NCBI GenBank assembly: GCA_964017155.1
Contig: OZ024854.1
Location: forward strand, 51,530,096-51,594,095
Reading direction: 5' to 3'
Length of the DNA: 64,000 nucleotides
Source: Oasisia sp. SBJ-2009
Lineage: Eukaryota; Annelida; Polychaeta; Sabellida; Siboglinidae
The notes beneath the pieces are model-generated. The model was not told the DNA's origin and did not search any database. It was given only the letters and a program-made list of their open reading frames with translations. A program made the translations under genes and the position numbers. Each line of letters opens with the position of its first letter. The stretch's first letter is position 1. Below are positions 23,997 to 39,790 of the stretch, piece after piece.

Positions 23997-24739
23997 TACA
24001 CAGCGAGGTGTGTACATATTACACTTTACAGATACTTTATACACTCTGCAACTGGACGCATATACTGTATTCCCATGCTTATATGGTCCCCTCGCCACCG
24101 GCCACCCGAATTATACGGCCACATTTTCATTGCAATAGCATTTTCTAATACAAAATACGTCTCACCAGCGGCCACTCGGCTAACGTGGGCAATGATTAGG
24201 GTTGGATGAAGTCATAAATTGCAATCTTTAACTACAAGTCAAAAACAAATTAAGAAGGCCTACCATACACACTCGTCGTTCTTGGCGAAACATCACATAG
24301 ACGGTATTGTTGCAATGTAAGATATATCAGATGTTGACACCCTATGTGTGTGTTTTAAAAGGAGCGGCCAGTTTGCCTTGAAACAGGGGCATATATCGAT
24401 GGTTCCCCTCACCAGAGGCCATCTGCCTTATAGGTCACTTTGGGTTTGCTGAAGGGTTGGCCATATAAGAAGTGGACTACATGCATACAATGTACAAAGT
24501 ACAATTTATACCACTCCACTGGTATGGGGATTAGGAGCAACAGTCAAACAGTAATTGTAAACAGCTCAAAACCATATAAACACAGAAACACACACAAACA
24601 CAGACACACACGCACGCATTGTCAAAGAAAATTGCGGCGATGTTTACATTTTCGCTGTCGGCCCTAACTCATATCGGAAGACAAGACGGGTAGCGGGAAT
24701 TGCTATTAAAATATGATTGCGACGACGTTCACAACTTCA

Positions 24740-25030
24740 AGACTTATAGGTTGAGCTTTCTCGGTTGCCGCACCAACGGTGTGGAATTCGCTTCTTGCCA
24801 GTGTTAGATCAGAAGGTAATATAGTTTCATTCCGCCGACGTCTAAAAACCTAACTCCTTAATGCTGCCTATCCTCCGTAGCCTCCTAGCTTCTTCATCCA
24901 TCCATTGTCGACTCACGCATTGTTTTACGATTACGAGTTTGCTTAATATCTTGTTTTGTCGCGCCACTGAGCTTGATCTTCGAGGATATTGGCGCAAAAG
25001 AAGTCATTATTATTATTAATATATATGCGG
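24740..25030 (+). mobile_element. LINE 3' tail, forward orientation
   Basis: Terminal codons can be read out of frame as a 'TVWNSL..FRRRLKT' type RT C-terminus ('GTTAATAGTTTCATTCCGCC'-like region at 24818-24845). The 3' UTR follows, with 'AATGCTGCCTATCCTCC', 'GCCACTGAGCTTGATCTTCG' and an (ATT)n end at 25005-25020. It is the same family as 4427-4625 and diverged by roughly 15-20%. Confidence 0.75.
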
Positions 25031-25249
25031 AGGGGGTGTAACTCCAGATTCAAAACGCGTGAGGTCGCGGTTTTCTAAACCAGACATGGTACGCGTGAAC
25101 TTCAAAGGATCCAACAGTCTACTCGAGGTAAGATTTTGAAGTAAGATTATCTTGGAGAATGCCACTGATACCGATTTTAACACATCGTCTACGGTAGACT
25201 AAAGTTCGAACTGAACACTATCTGTAAGATATGGGTAAGTTGTTTGAAA

Positions 25250-26480
25250 ATTAGCACCCCCATTTTTCAGGGTGGGGGGTACAGCATAGGAATTGTCCCC
25301 CCACTTTTCAGGTCAAAAAAATTACGAGGCATATAGCCTGACTCAACACTCCTCTATCTTAAAAGCCGCTACATAGGACTAGCTAGACAATAAACTCGCG
25401 ATATAAATTTCAGTAAAGCTATTTATCGCAAATTAACACGAGGCAAACCAGTTTTGAGGCATGTTTTGCGCCATAATCCGTGGTAGTTATTTAAACAAAC
25501 GTAATATTTTATAATGTATTGAACGAAATTTTAGACTCTTCACAGCAGTCATCACAGGAGAGTTATCGAACAGCACGTAGCATTTACACCAACAATCCTT
25601 TGTTATTTCGCTGCACACTGATGATTTTAAATTTGTCGCGCATACGCAGAAAGGCCAATCGGAAAGTTTATAACTACCGGGAAAATGTAAGCTGCTGCCG
25701 GACTCTATCGAACTTATGTTGATATTATTAATAGGCTCTAGCCATCATGCACATTTTAAATGATAAAATTTGTGTTGCACTTTCACCCCTCGCTTGCTTG
25801 TTGCTAATCGCCTACGACAGAAGTGGCGGATTCCTGCACTTTTTGTAACCTATTCCCACTTGACTGATGACAAATTTCTTTGCCAAAATGTTGGATTGGT
25901 AAGTTCTACACAGGCACAGCATGTGCGTCGATCAATAGGGGAAGAGGGGGACGCTGACCACCCCACGGCCTGAGGGGGTCAGCATAGGAAATGTCCTCAT
26001 ACTTTTTCAGTTCATAAAACAAATTTATAGGCATATATATAGCGAGACTGACCACTCCCCTCTCTTAATTTAAACCCTACATCTGACTAGTAGTAAAATT
26101 AATAATAAAATAAATTGCTTCGTTGGCAGCAGCACGCAACTTGATCTAAGTCCAGTAAATATTCATCTTGCCGGGCTCTGTCATTTTGCACCCTTGTATT
26201 GATATATAGCCATCAAGCACATAATAGATTATTATTTTTGGTTTGCCCTGTCACCCCTTGGATTGCAGCCTGGTCGCTCTGGTGGATATTTATATCGCCT
26301 ACGGCGGAACCAGAGGATTTATGCACTTTGTGTAATTTGATCTCAATTTAGTGATGACAAATTTCTTTGCCAAACGGTGGGATTGGGCAGTTCTACACAG
26401 GCACCCCTGTAAGCTCTGCATCTTGTCACTCTATGAATAAGGCAAGCAGTGTTGGGTCCAAAGTCTACCCCCAAATGTTC
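25250..26480 (+). repeat. Imperfect ~700-bp tandem duplication
   Basis: Unit one (about 25255-25930) and unit two (about 25965-26430) share 'CAGCATAGGAA(A/T)TGTCC', 'TTTTTCAG', 'AGGCATATA', 'CACTCC(C)CTCT', 'ATCGCCTACG(A/G)C', 'GATGACAAATTTCTTTGCCA' and 'AGTTCTACACAGGCAC'. Unit two is shortened by internal deletions. There is no coding region. Confidence 0.7.
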
Positions 26481-26636
26481 AGTGATTGGGGTAGGCCATG
26501 ACCCCTCTTCAAATATATGTTGCAAACATAGCTATTATAAATATCATAACATAAAGGCTTTTTAGTTTAGAATTAACACTAGACCAACAATGAATTATGT
26601 TTTATATTAAAAAAAATACGTATGTGTATTTCAGGT

Positions 26637-26698
<62 letters not shown>

Positions 26699-26735
26699 GC
26701 ATGTCATATATATATATATATATATATTATGCATG

Positions 26736-26799
<64 letters not shown>

Positions 26800-26809
26800 T
26801 ATGACATAT

Positions 26810-26872
<63 letters not shown>

Positions 26873-26929
26873 GATATATATATATAAATATATATATATA
26901 ATATAATTTATTATATATGACATATTATA

Positions 26930-27000
<71 letters not shown>
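26637..27000. repeat. Compound (CA)n(TA)n microsatellite, ~360 bp
   Basis: A (CA)n run opens the block and is followed by several (TA)n tracts separated by short interruptions such as TTATGCATGTCATA, repeated twice, and ATGACATATTATTATA. The tracts are self-complementary and could extrude cruciforms. Ile/Tyr open frames here are artefacts. Confidence 0.97.
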
Positions 27001-27003
<3 letters not shown>

Positions 27004-28000
27004 TATGCATACATATATGTGTATATAAATTGGTCCTCCGTTCCCCCCACTTTTAAAACCGGATCGACGCCCCTGCTTAAAGGTACTCAATCCACTCGTT
27101 TGCTAATCGCCAAACCGGTTCTTTTACTACCAGACGTGTAATGTGTTAATAGTTTAACTAGTATGCACAGTCAGTTAATTTTTTTAATGCATACTTGTCA
27201 TTTTATAATTGTAAAAAAAGAATCGCCGTTACACCGGGTATAACTGGCGAAACAACCAGCAGCTGCCGACGCCCTGTGCTTTTTGGTTCACGTGTACGTT
27301 TTATGCGAGATCGACTTACTACGGTGCTATAACAAATCGCACGTGCTTTTGCGCGTCATGACTATAAGATTGCAAGTCAAAGGCAGTGATTCTTCTATGA
27401 AGGTACGCATTAAGTGCATTAACGCAGTCAGCAACAAGAGCGAGTAGTCGGGGGCTAATTCACTCTTGTGAACGGTGACTCGACGCGGATTCTCTAACTT
27501 GTAAGATTAGAATAAATACAAGTCTGAGTGTCACTGACAAGGCAACTGGCAAGCCAGTGTCTGAGTGTGAGTTGACAGTCGTCATCGATATCGCTCAGCA
27601 TCACAACCTGTGTTGATATGTACCGGTATTGTATTTGATTACGCAGGATTGTTAATAAACTTAGTAATTGCGAAAGTACATATCCAGAGAGAATAGATGA
27701 CGTGAGGGACGAAATAAAAAATAAAATTGACATGGGGACTGGTGCAGACTGGTAATAGGTAGGCTCTTGTCGGTCGGGCAAGAAACGTTGTATTTTTAGG
27801 GGGAGCATCCGTTATCTCGTGTAACAGAACGTCAAACGGAGAACTATATTATATTTCACAATTATAAAAAAGTTTTTTGCGACACACATTTCAGTACTAT
27901 TACTGAATTTTGTTCATTTCTATTATATGTTATGCAAAATAATTTAATTTTTTATAACAGCGATGATTAATGGTGATGATTCTTTTCAATAAAAAATAGG

Positions 28001-31000
28001 ACGTTGTTGCGTAGCCGAGCATCGGAACCATGTTCGCTGGTGATAAAGGTCCGAGCACTCAACGCGCATGCGCCTACTTTGACTTTCCCCGGTGCTCGGA
28101 CGCAGTGCAGCAGGCCGAGCATCGGAACCGTGTTTGTTTGTGATAAAGGTCCGAGCATTCAACGCACAGGCGATTTCTTGGTTGTACTTTCACGTTACCC
28201 TTCGCTTCACTTCAGTATCAGTACGGGTGCGTAATCGTACTACTGCTACTAGCGATTCATAAGGATATTCGATTAATATTTATAAGTCCATTATAACAAG
28301 TCTTAGCCTATGGCATAGGCACAGGTATATCAACAAAAAATTAGAATATATTATATAATCATTTAAATGGTGCCATGTGATAGATACTAGTATGTAGTTA
28401 ATAACACTTTTTGATTTTTTTCGAAATCTTCTATTTTTAAACCTTAAAATTGCTGCATTTTTGTCTATAGGATTTCGTTCCATTTCTTGTGCACAGGCTG
28501 CAAAATTACTGCATAAAATAGGTTGGAAACCAATAATAACATTGGAACCATTTAACTTACGCATGTGAAACCAAAAATGGGTCAACCCTTTAGGAAATGT
28601 AAATTTGTTGTGACCTTGATTTGACCTTCAAAGTTGACCTAGATTTTATATCTGACCTAGATTTGACCCACAGTATGGTATAAATTCCAATTAATGGTAT
28701 AATTTAGGTGACATTGTTTAGGAAATGACCCTTGTTAACATTTATATATCAAAACTGTCAATATAGCAACTTTATGAACACTTTAAAAGGTTATTAGAAC
28801 TTGACCTAATTATTTGACCTATATTTCACACATGACCTGTATACTGGAATTTAATGCATAATTAATTCATAAATTCACCATAAATCTTGATAAACCCTTT
28901 GACATGCGATTTATTTTGTGACCTTGACATGACCTTCACAGTTGACCTACATTCCCATGTTTTTCTATATTTGGCCCACTGCATTTACATGAACTTTTTT
29001 GATGAGTACATTTCACTGCACGTTACTTCCAGTTGAGCAACAGGTGTAGACTATGTATAACTAGTCACGCCATCAATTTCTGCTGATGTCACAGTTCTGT
29101 CATTTATTGAAGAATGGAAACATTGTAGTAGCAGTATCTACAATTCCCAAGACTATACTGCAATGTTCTTCATGTGTATACACTGTTATTGCAAATAAAT
29201 TCGAGCTGAGCAACGAATGTGAAGCGACTGCGAATGTTGTCAGTTCTTGAGAAATTGACCCATGCGAGCATTGCCATCATTGACATTCACACAGGTTTCA
29301 CTATATAGGTAATGTGCATAAGTCCATGCGATATGCATTAAAGTTCACAATTTCTCTGTTTTAGTCCATGGGGAACCTCTCCAAGTTGCTGATGAGTCGA
29401 CCCTTGTCAGGAGCAATGCCTACAATTCAATACATTACAGTCAATACTACATACAACATTACAGAAAATTTAATTACAGCACTTAACTCTATGATAAAAA
29501 AATTAAACAGGAAATGGTTTTTTTTAACTATCACATGCAATATTAAACTTAGCTGTATATAACTTAACGTTGATATTGTAACTTATCCATATTCTTCACG
29601 ACCACACTTCCTGAGTGTCTACATGAAATTGAAATAACGAAAATATTTCACATAAAATACCACACAAAATGGTAAATATTATTAATAACATCAACAATAT
29701 TGTCACTGTAAACTAAATGGTAAAATGTGAATTACAGGTATTTGGTGGTGTATATATTAAAGTGGAAATATTAACTGCCTTTACTTTCTATAATAAAATA
29801 GTAATACTGACACACATATAATATACATGTATTAAGTTCTGTTTACACGATTTACTAAAAACCAACTGTTTTAGATGTGGATTGATCAGATTAATAATGT
29901 TTTCCTGCATTGATTAAAATGGAAGTAGGTCGCACACGCAATCACAAGTAATCGTGATGACCTGCCCTAATGCCGTAAATTTTACTGTTTTGAAATTTCG
30001 TGTTTTTCTTAAACTATTGATTATTGATGCAACACATATTTAATAATAACTTTCTACTATTTAACTGATAATCATAACATGAGGATAGCACAGATTACAT
30101 GGCACGTACGTTGGCCGTTGCAAATGCCACGCAATGTTAATGGCGCCTGAACGCATAAATTATGAACAGCGCAGGCCGCAGCTCTGAACGACATGAAAAA
30201 CGCTCCAAAACTGTCCTGATACCACCCGCTACGGCGGGATTTCCTCGCTTCCTAGATTGACGTACATAGTTCATATTTATACCATATGAAAGCTAAGATG
30301 CCGTAGAAGTGGGTTACAACTATCACATTTTCGGTTACACGCAAATCTTTATCAGCAGGTTATAAATAAACGCAACGCAAAGTTCACCAACCGTAATCAT
30401 CAACCGCCGAATGCAAAGTAACATATTTTTCCCGCTGATCATCTTCCGAAGGCATTCATTGGTCGATATCAATGCCAACAGTAAACAAAATTAGTATGCA
30501 TAGCGAGAAACACGCCGTTTTCCGAGACCATGTGATCCAGCCAGTCGCGTCGGCGGCAAAAAACCTGCGCGAGTTCTGGGATGCGTTACGCGGACACTGA
30601 GCGCTGCTGCTATCTAGCGGATGTTGATATACCGGCTATGGAAAAAATGAAAAAATACTTAAAATTTATAAGCCCAATTGCATGATTATAAATGTTTTTT
30701 TTTGCGTTAATGGTATGAATCTAAGTAAGTAATATATACCCATAACGACATTATAATTAATAAATATGAGCATTAATAATTACATGAGCACCGAAAGAAA
30801 CAACAGGGGCATCATAGTCTACAGCATATGGTTGGTTGATGAATTTATTTTATTCATAGGGCATAACAGGCCAAAGTAATTGCGTTTTGAGAACTGCAGA
30901 TTGTAATTGCTGTAGTATAGCAGAATGATTTATGGACTTCATGTTTTTATATAGTAAATTTAATATTATCATTTTAATAGAGCCAGTTCCATTAGAAAAA

Positions 31001-32739
31001 GATTGTAAGTAATATGTGTACTTTAGAAGATAATATTTATTTGCAGCTTATATAATAGTTGCTGTGGCACAATCTTGTTAAATCTTGTTAAAGTAATACG
31101 AATATAGTTGCTGTTTCCTAAAATTATATAACTGCTGTATTACTTTATGCAGAATTATTAAATACACACATGTGTAATGTAGCAATATTGTATGAAACAG
31201 TTTATTACTGGAAGATGACAAAAGAACATCTCTACAATGATGATTACCTGGGTAACATTAATATTTAAGTGACGTATGTACGCGTCATGCGCGAAGATAA
31301 ATCGACTTGCAACCTGACACAGTAATGTAAAGCATGCTCGTGTATTGCACTAATGTAAAAAAAACTTGCTACGTAATCTCTATTATCTAGAATACATTAC
31401 TAATTTATGGTAACTGATTCCATACCGACATTATTAACAGGGTATATAACTACATGTCATGCACTTGAAATCTGACACAGTAATGTAAATATGCATAATA
31501 TAAGCATAAAAGTAAGAAAGGAGAAATGTAAAACATATATACATTTCACAAATGGCATAATACTAGTTATATAGTTATACAAAAGGGTTACCATGACACA
31601 TGCTAGATTAGTGGGTAATACAACGAAATGGGAAAATAGCTCATATAGTCAACACTGCCAGTTTTGAGTTTCGTTATGGTTGCAGTGTTTTGATTATATA
31701 CAGTGTTTATGTAAGAGGAGAAATGTAAAACATATACATGACATGACGGTGAATTTATTTTCGACGCTCAATACAAATATAAATACATAGATAAATGAAT
31801 TTTAAAAACATTGCACAAAAGGGTTATCAGGACACGTGATATTTTCGGATAATCTAGTATTCAACAGCAGGAACTGCGTAATACCTAAGGTAGAAGGGGT
31901 TATATTTGTAAAACATAATTATGCCTGAGATAATTATTAATTTAATGCACTGAAATAATGAAATGTACGCAAACAATATCAATCATAAACAATTTAGTCA
32001 ACATGACATACATCTTATAACAAACAAATAACAAAAATGAAAATTATGGTATTATGCTTGCGACATTTTAATTGCAGTTTTAATACATTTTATTATAATT
32101 TTATAAAAATACTGTATTAAAAACGTAATAATGCACATAACTATTTCACTAACATAAAATCAATCAATCAAGCAAAACAATAACTAGTATAATATGACAT
32201 TAAGCATGAATTATATTATTATTGTAATATAAAACTGACACTCATTCGGTGGTTAAAAATGTCATATTGCAATTCGATAAAGATAATGATAACAGCAAAA
32301 TTTAGGTGGTGCAAAATTTAAACAAATGTCCCCAGTTGTCTCATATGGACGCCGAGTCGTCTCGTGATCGGCGACGAGTTATCTTGAGCCGGCTCGGCCC
32401 GGGCCGAGTTGTCTGTGAGCCGAATCGACTGGCATTTGTCTTCGAAGTACTTGTGCTCGGGCTTAATCTTGCCAGCGCAGCCAGGATATAGAGCCACCGA
32501 CGCAGCCGATGTCTTACAGTCCCGCCTGTGGTCAATGTAGAGTTGCACGGCTGTTTTCTTTTCTTTATTTGCGTCAAAACCATCGCCTACGTTCATCCCA
32601 ACCTCAACCCATGCTCGGTTGCCATGAGAAAGAGCGGAAGCAAGGTACAAGACGTGACAATTGGCGCATGCGCGTTGAGTGCTCGGACCTATAACGCTGA
32701 GGTACAGGGTTCCGATGCTCGGCTACGTAACCACTTCGT
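28001..32739 (+). mobile_element. Element A copy 1: TIR transposon in Y, containing element I
   Basis: The left end ACGTTGTTGCGTAGCCGAGC and the right end, reverse-complemented, ACGAAGTGGTTACGTAGCCG share a TIR of about 80 bp, including GAGCATCGGAACC, GGTCCGAGCACTCAACGCGC and ATGCGC. The left TIR carries a second direct copy at about 28114-28180. Flanks (AAAAATAGG left, AAAAGGACA right) align with the single empty-site word AAAAATGTA in Y copy 2, consistent with an old 9-bp duplication. The right 400 bp is GC-rich. It is non-coding apart from chance frames. A second copy lies at 54230-57806. Confidence 0.85.
28314..30635 (+). mobile_element. Element I: 2.3-kb insertion in A, 6-bp TSD CTATGG
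   Basis: CTATGG flanks the insertion (28308-28313 and 30636-30641), while element A copy 2 has a single AGCCTATGGAAAAAATG at that point (reverse strand, near 57500), the empty site. Ends share GGTATATCAAC (left 28324-28334, right reverse-complemented from 30633). The first 1.1 kb is the third copy of the repeat forming the 16-22 kb arms, including the AGGTCA cluster at 28610-28690. The last 500 bp is richer in GC. There is no coding region. It is a non-autonomous family. Confidence 0.85.
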
Positions 32740-32875
32740 AAAAGGACAACATGAAAATAATTTTTTAATACAGTAGTGAGTAGGTGTACATTATATCATG
32801 CAAGTATTACATATAACATTCTTGCACTTGTCTCCATTGTAGTCAATGCCTGGCTGTAGTCTATGACTATGTACC

Positions 32876-35800
32876 AGGGCCCGTATTCTCGAACGACTTA
32901 CGAATTTCTTAGCGCCATCTTTTTGCAAATATGGCGTCGAAACTGCCGTAAGTTACGATTTTTCGTAAATGCTATTCTCGAAACAGTTAAGATAAGAATA
33001 TTCGTAAATATGGCGTCGAAATTTCGTAAGTTACGAATTTTCGTAAATGCTATTCTCGAAACAGTTAAGATAAGAAAATTCGTAAATATGGCGTATTTTT
33101 CACCGTAACTTACGAAATCGAGATAGGTGCTGTAACTTTTTCGTAACTGTTGTATTAATTCATTCAGACATACATTTCTCAGTTATTATTGTATTACAAG
33201 ATCGCCAACATATATTCAATAAATAGTGTATGCTTCATTGACACTTATGTGTGTGTGTCTATTTTATTGGCCGTTGTAATTGCATAAATACCGTCTTTAA
33301 AGCAGATTCCGCATAGATCTTGTGCGTCAATGCAAAAAGCCACAATAAAAATATCAATAACCGGGACCAGCCATTAAGCGGGACCGATTAGTAATTCGCC
33401 GTATTATTTGCAGACAGCGTGCTCGATAGTTATTATTTATGTAGGCACGTATAGCTACGCATTAACCTTTCCGTTTTATAATACCTCTGTATTGCACTAT
33501 ATTGAATTAAATGCAATGGCATGTTCATCTATATAATTTATCCTCCAACATATAATTACACTATTTTTTTATAAAACAAATTCTAACATCCTGGATATAT
33601 GATTAACAAATAAATATTATTACACAATATGAACATTTCCAGTACGCTAAAACTTTCCCATCTGACATCAACCATGACCATTATTTAGCAAGAAGGTATA
33701 ACATATAAATGGTAGTCAATCAGTACTACTAGCACATTTAGAGTGCACGAATATTGTGCCAACACGTCTTTATTGATTGCATATTTTATTAAAACATAAT
33801 TTGTCAAACAATGACAGTACTATAGTTATGCAAATACACCTACCTTTTTCAACAAAATGAGCATGGTGTATGATGTGGTGATGTGCAAATATTCATTTGA
33901 AGGTATGCCACTGATTACATTTGAATACCATTCAGTATCATTCAGTACCATTGGACCAATCAATGCTATTTTTTAAGGCTCAGTAGTACTCTCAATGGTA
34001 ATTTAAAATACCATTCAATACAACTGAACAAGGAATCCAAAATATCATAAAAAACATTCAGATACCATTCAAATACCCTTCCTTGGCCATAATAACCCCT
34101 AGTACCATTCAATGTCATTTTTTTGTAAGGGGTGCCTGAAATCGCATTAATTTTCACTCTCCAAAACAACTGACAGTGTCACAAATATATATATATATAT
34201 TTTGACCTTATATTTTACAGATCAGCACTTATAATTCTGATCAATATAAAGAAGATTATTAACTTACTGTTGCTACCAATAGATCCTTAGAATTCCATGT
34301 AAGATATTTGAATAATTTTACATCTGATTTATGTGCATCCTAGAAATCCTTGTTTTCTTATAAAAAAAGTACCATTATTAACATTTTAGAACACTGTGAT
34401 ATTATAATAATTCTAAGTTATCCAAAAAAACACCACTGATAGGAATAGACACACTAAACCAATATAGTATTCATATACACACTAATTCAATATACATGTG
34501 TTTCAGAGTATTTCCAAAAACATTGCACTTGGAAGAAATGTGCCACATCCACAGATAGCATTGCAGGCAATGGAGAACAAAGTGAATATAATAAAATATT
34601 GATGTCATTGCTGCACAACCCCATGGTATAGCACACATTGTGCATTATTGGTAGAACGTTTGACAACCTCAAAATGGTCTGTAGCTAAACTGTCATCTTG
34701 GTGCTGCAGCAAGGTCAGTTGTAATCTGCATATTTCAAAATGCAAGGTTCAGCAGTCATTTTCATCCATTGTCTATCTGAAAATAGACATATTATGTGAT
34801 TTATATAACACATCATAAGTAATTTATATTTCACTTGTTAATCAATACAAGCCATTCTAGTCAGTTTGTTTTATTATATTATAGCTGAGAAACAAACATA
34901 TTGTTTACACACACAATGCAGGGATGTTTACATAATATATATATATTAATTGATGAGACTTGGGCTAGATAGATACTACCTGCCCCACAGAGGGTAGTAT
35001 AACTTTATGAGTAATTTAAATCATAAGAATAAGATAACATATTGTCATCAATCAAGCTCAGAGGCAAATACAGACAATCCATTAAATCCATGTTAAAACT
35101 GTGTATGGTACGCAATATCTAAGTTGTAAACAGGTGCAACATTTAACAGAGCTTGTTTATGCATACCTTTTGGGTAAAAACAATTTTCAGATGTGGAGAC
35201 CTATTTTAAATGGTCACTCCTAAGTAATTATTTATAAGAAACAGTTTGTCTTTATTATTATACCATCAATATGTAAACTGAGTTGTAAGCAACATGCTGA
35301 CAAAAGAGTACATAATACAAGGCATTATGACGTTTGATTATATATTAGTACTGCACTAATACATATGTAGGATGTTGTGGTTTAGATGAACTGTCAAATT
35401 ATGGGTATGTAAAATTATGGGTGCCAAGATGCACATACCATCACACAATGACAACATATTGTAACTTACCAGTTATTCTTACCAGTTTTCAGTCTGAGTG
35501 TGTCATCTTGGTTATTTGGTAGATTATGCTAGGCTGTGTTCTGTAAGTATATATAATATATATTTTAGGTTATAGCATGCAATGCAAAATTGTACATGAA
35601 AGTACTTATGTAATTTATTATTTACAGTTACAATGTATTTTAGTTTTGTAAAATAACTATGTATCATTATATGTACTGTGTATTTGGACTACTGATCTTT
35701 GAGATAATCTTTATACTTCACCAATGTTAGAATTGGTGTCATACATTATAACACCATCTGATATAGTCTAAGTCATATTTCTAAATTTTTCCCAGTTTCT

Positions 35801-36660
35801 AGCGCGAACATTATGCATTAAATTAATAAATACTAAGACATAATTTACAAGGTCATGTTGAAACCCCATGACGCACACATGTGTCATAATTTTCCCTGTG
35901 TACCTAGAACGGTTGCTCCAAACATTGCGACACCTAGGTCCTAGTCATGGGCATGGCGATACAAATTACACTGAGTCACTGACTCAGACTCAGTGATTAG
36001 TCTTATTATTTTTAATCTCGCATTTGTTGATTTGTCGCCGAGACTAAGGCTCAGCCTTAGATTTCGTCTGCACAATAACCGACATTACACACGTACGAAT
36101 GTTTTATCGTATAACTGTTCTCACACTGACCTGTGGGCAATATAATGTTAACGTAGTTAGTCTTCTCGCGTAGCAGCAAATTCGTAATCACTGCAACTGA
36201 AAACCTTGATATTCCATTGACTGTCAACTCAGCATTCTGTTTGACAGCCGAGCGTGTCCTTGCTTGCGTTCTTTTTCTTTATTTTGCGATCAAATGCTTC
36301 GCCTGCGTTATGCCCGTTATTTTATGTGCATATTTTTCTTTGTGTTATGTATCGCATTTACACTGACTAATCACCAGTTTTCCTTGGATAATTATCCGTG
36401 TTGTTCTTTTTTCATTCACTGCTAGAACATGTGAGCAGAACTAAAACGGCAAAACATACAAAAAATCAGTGATCGTGCCCGTTGCAACGCAAACAAAACC
36501 TCGCGAGATTTCCGTACGTAAGATACGAAATTCTTAGCTGCGAAAATTCTTAACGCTTTCGAGAATACGAACTTACGAATTTTCGCCGCTACGTAAAAAT
36601 CCGCCATATTTGCGAAAATTCTTACGTACGATGTAATTTTCTTCGAGAATACGGGCCCGG
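32876..36660. mobile_element. Element G: 3.8-kb TIR element in Y, 5-bp TSD GTACC
   Basis: The ends are AGGGCCCGTATTCTCGAA (32876) and, reverse-complemented, CCGGGCCCGTATTCTCGAAG (36660). GTACC lies directly outside both (32871-32875 and 36661-36665). Element Y copy 2 is uninterrupted at this point (about 52565), with a single ATACC followed by TTTCAATTCACA. Near-terminal sequence on both sides is built from TTACGAA/TTCGTAA words. The interior is AT-rich with no intact transposase. Confidence 0.88.
32925..33115 (+). repeat. ~77-bp tandem repeat at the left end of element G
   Basis: Two full units and a partial third start at about 32925, 33002 and 33079. Each has AAATATGGCGTCGAAA, GTAAGTTACGA, TTTTCGTAAATG, and CTATTCTCGAAACAGTTAAG. 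Each unit ends with a copy of the TIR word ATTCTCGAA, so the TIR tip has been multiplied internally. Confidence 0.85.
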
Positions 36661-38178
36661 GTACCTTTCAACTCACACGTTCCAGCTGTTTTCAAATATT
36701 TATCAAAATTGTCATCACAGCAGTAACTGAATGCATAACCCCATAATATATTCGAATTATAATATTGCTACAGGCCATACTACAATGCAAAAGTGACACA
36801 AGGCAGAGGAGAGGCTAATATTAAGATAGTCACATGGGTATGGCAGATGCAGTGATGATACGTAGTCTGCGGGAGGCTCACACCTGATCAATGCAGGTAA
36901 TTTAAACATTTTAACAATCAACAATGTATAAATTATCAAAATATTTTAATATGTCCATTTAAATATAGATTTGTTTTCATTGGCATATTATCTTGAACAT
37001 GGAAAACTAGAATAACCTTTGCTCTTGTATAATGCATATTATACCCAGTGTGTCAACACAGACATTAATGCATATACACTGTGTGAGTCGTGGGGCATGG
37101 CTACATAGATCAATTTTTAAAATTACCTTCAAAATGGTGCATTTTGAAGGATGCTTTAACTTATTCCCTGGGAAATAGAGAGGAAACAAATGCACAGCTA
37201 CAAGTGTAAACATGTTTATAGCAAGAAATACCTATGAGGTGGCCATCATGGCATATTTTGTGCAAAATGGCTTAGAAAAACACTGATGTGGTCCACTTCA
37301 CTCATCATATAGCAGGGGAAATACTGAAGCGATGACTCAAGAAATCAATAGTATTTACAGTTTTGAAGAAGGTAGACATACATATTATGAATGCTTGAAT
37401 ATTTTCTGAGGGAATGTGCTGTTGGCATCACAATAACCTTATTTTGTCATTTCCAACATTTTCGTTGACCAGACAACCTCACATATTCATGTTTGACATA
37501 AAATGTCAAAAATGAAAATGTGTACACCATGTAGTAGTTATTGCATGGCATCATTATTTACTCCCAACTCCACTACCATGATGCATGTTTTTTGTTTTAC
37601 TGAAATTGAATACATGCTTTTCTTTACAGGTCAACAAGAAACTGAACAATGCTTACTAGCACTAGTTCAACAAGTTACAGGACAGTTGTATTTGTGGACA
37701 GGACTATACAGCTATAAGCCGTGCAAGATGCTGCATATTAAATGTCAAATATTCGAATGTACTCCGCAGTACTGGTGGTGTGTACACTGGCTTCCATGCC
37801 GGTCAGATACCCTGACTGACTAGAATGTAGAATGCAGAGTGCTTGACATGCGAATATGGTGACGCCTGACTAGCTTTGCAGTTGGTGATGGAACGGTGGA
37901 TGCCATGGTCTGTCAAATATGGCATGAGCGTTTGGTCAACCTCTCTCGACACTGTAAGACAGGTTCAACATTCTTTGGTGAACTACATCAGCTTGGATAT
38001 CGATGACATTGTGCGAGTTCACTCTCTTTGACGATACTGCATACCAGCTTCCTGGCATTTTGCTGTACATCCACATCTGCCTATGCAAGAAACAAAGTGA
38101 CAATTAACATGGGTCTGATATGTATTATATTTTATATGTGCGACACATGTAGCCAAAGTCAATATCATGGTAATAATT

Positions 38179-39790
<1,612 letters not shown>

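Larger units (their letters stand above)
27616..38116 (+). mobile_element. Element Y copy 1, broken into three pieces by insertions
   Basis: The pieces 27616-28000, 32740-32875 and 36661-38116 join to match, in reverse complement, the continuous segment 51050-53045. Shared landmarks are GTATTGTATTTGATTACGCA, CCGTTATCTCGTG, GCAAGTATTACA(C/T)ATAACAT, 'CCAGCTGTT', 'CACTACAATGCAA'-like sequence, GTGCAAGATGCTGCA, 'TTTGGTGAACTACATCAGCT' and GACAATTAACATGG. Element A occupies the first gap and element G the second. Short codable stretches such as 'CESTYLESVDDVRGE' in copy 2 hint at old coding content. I do not recognise the family or its termini. Confidence 0.75.
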
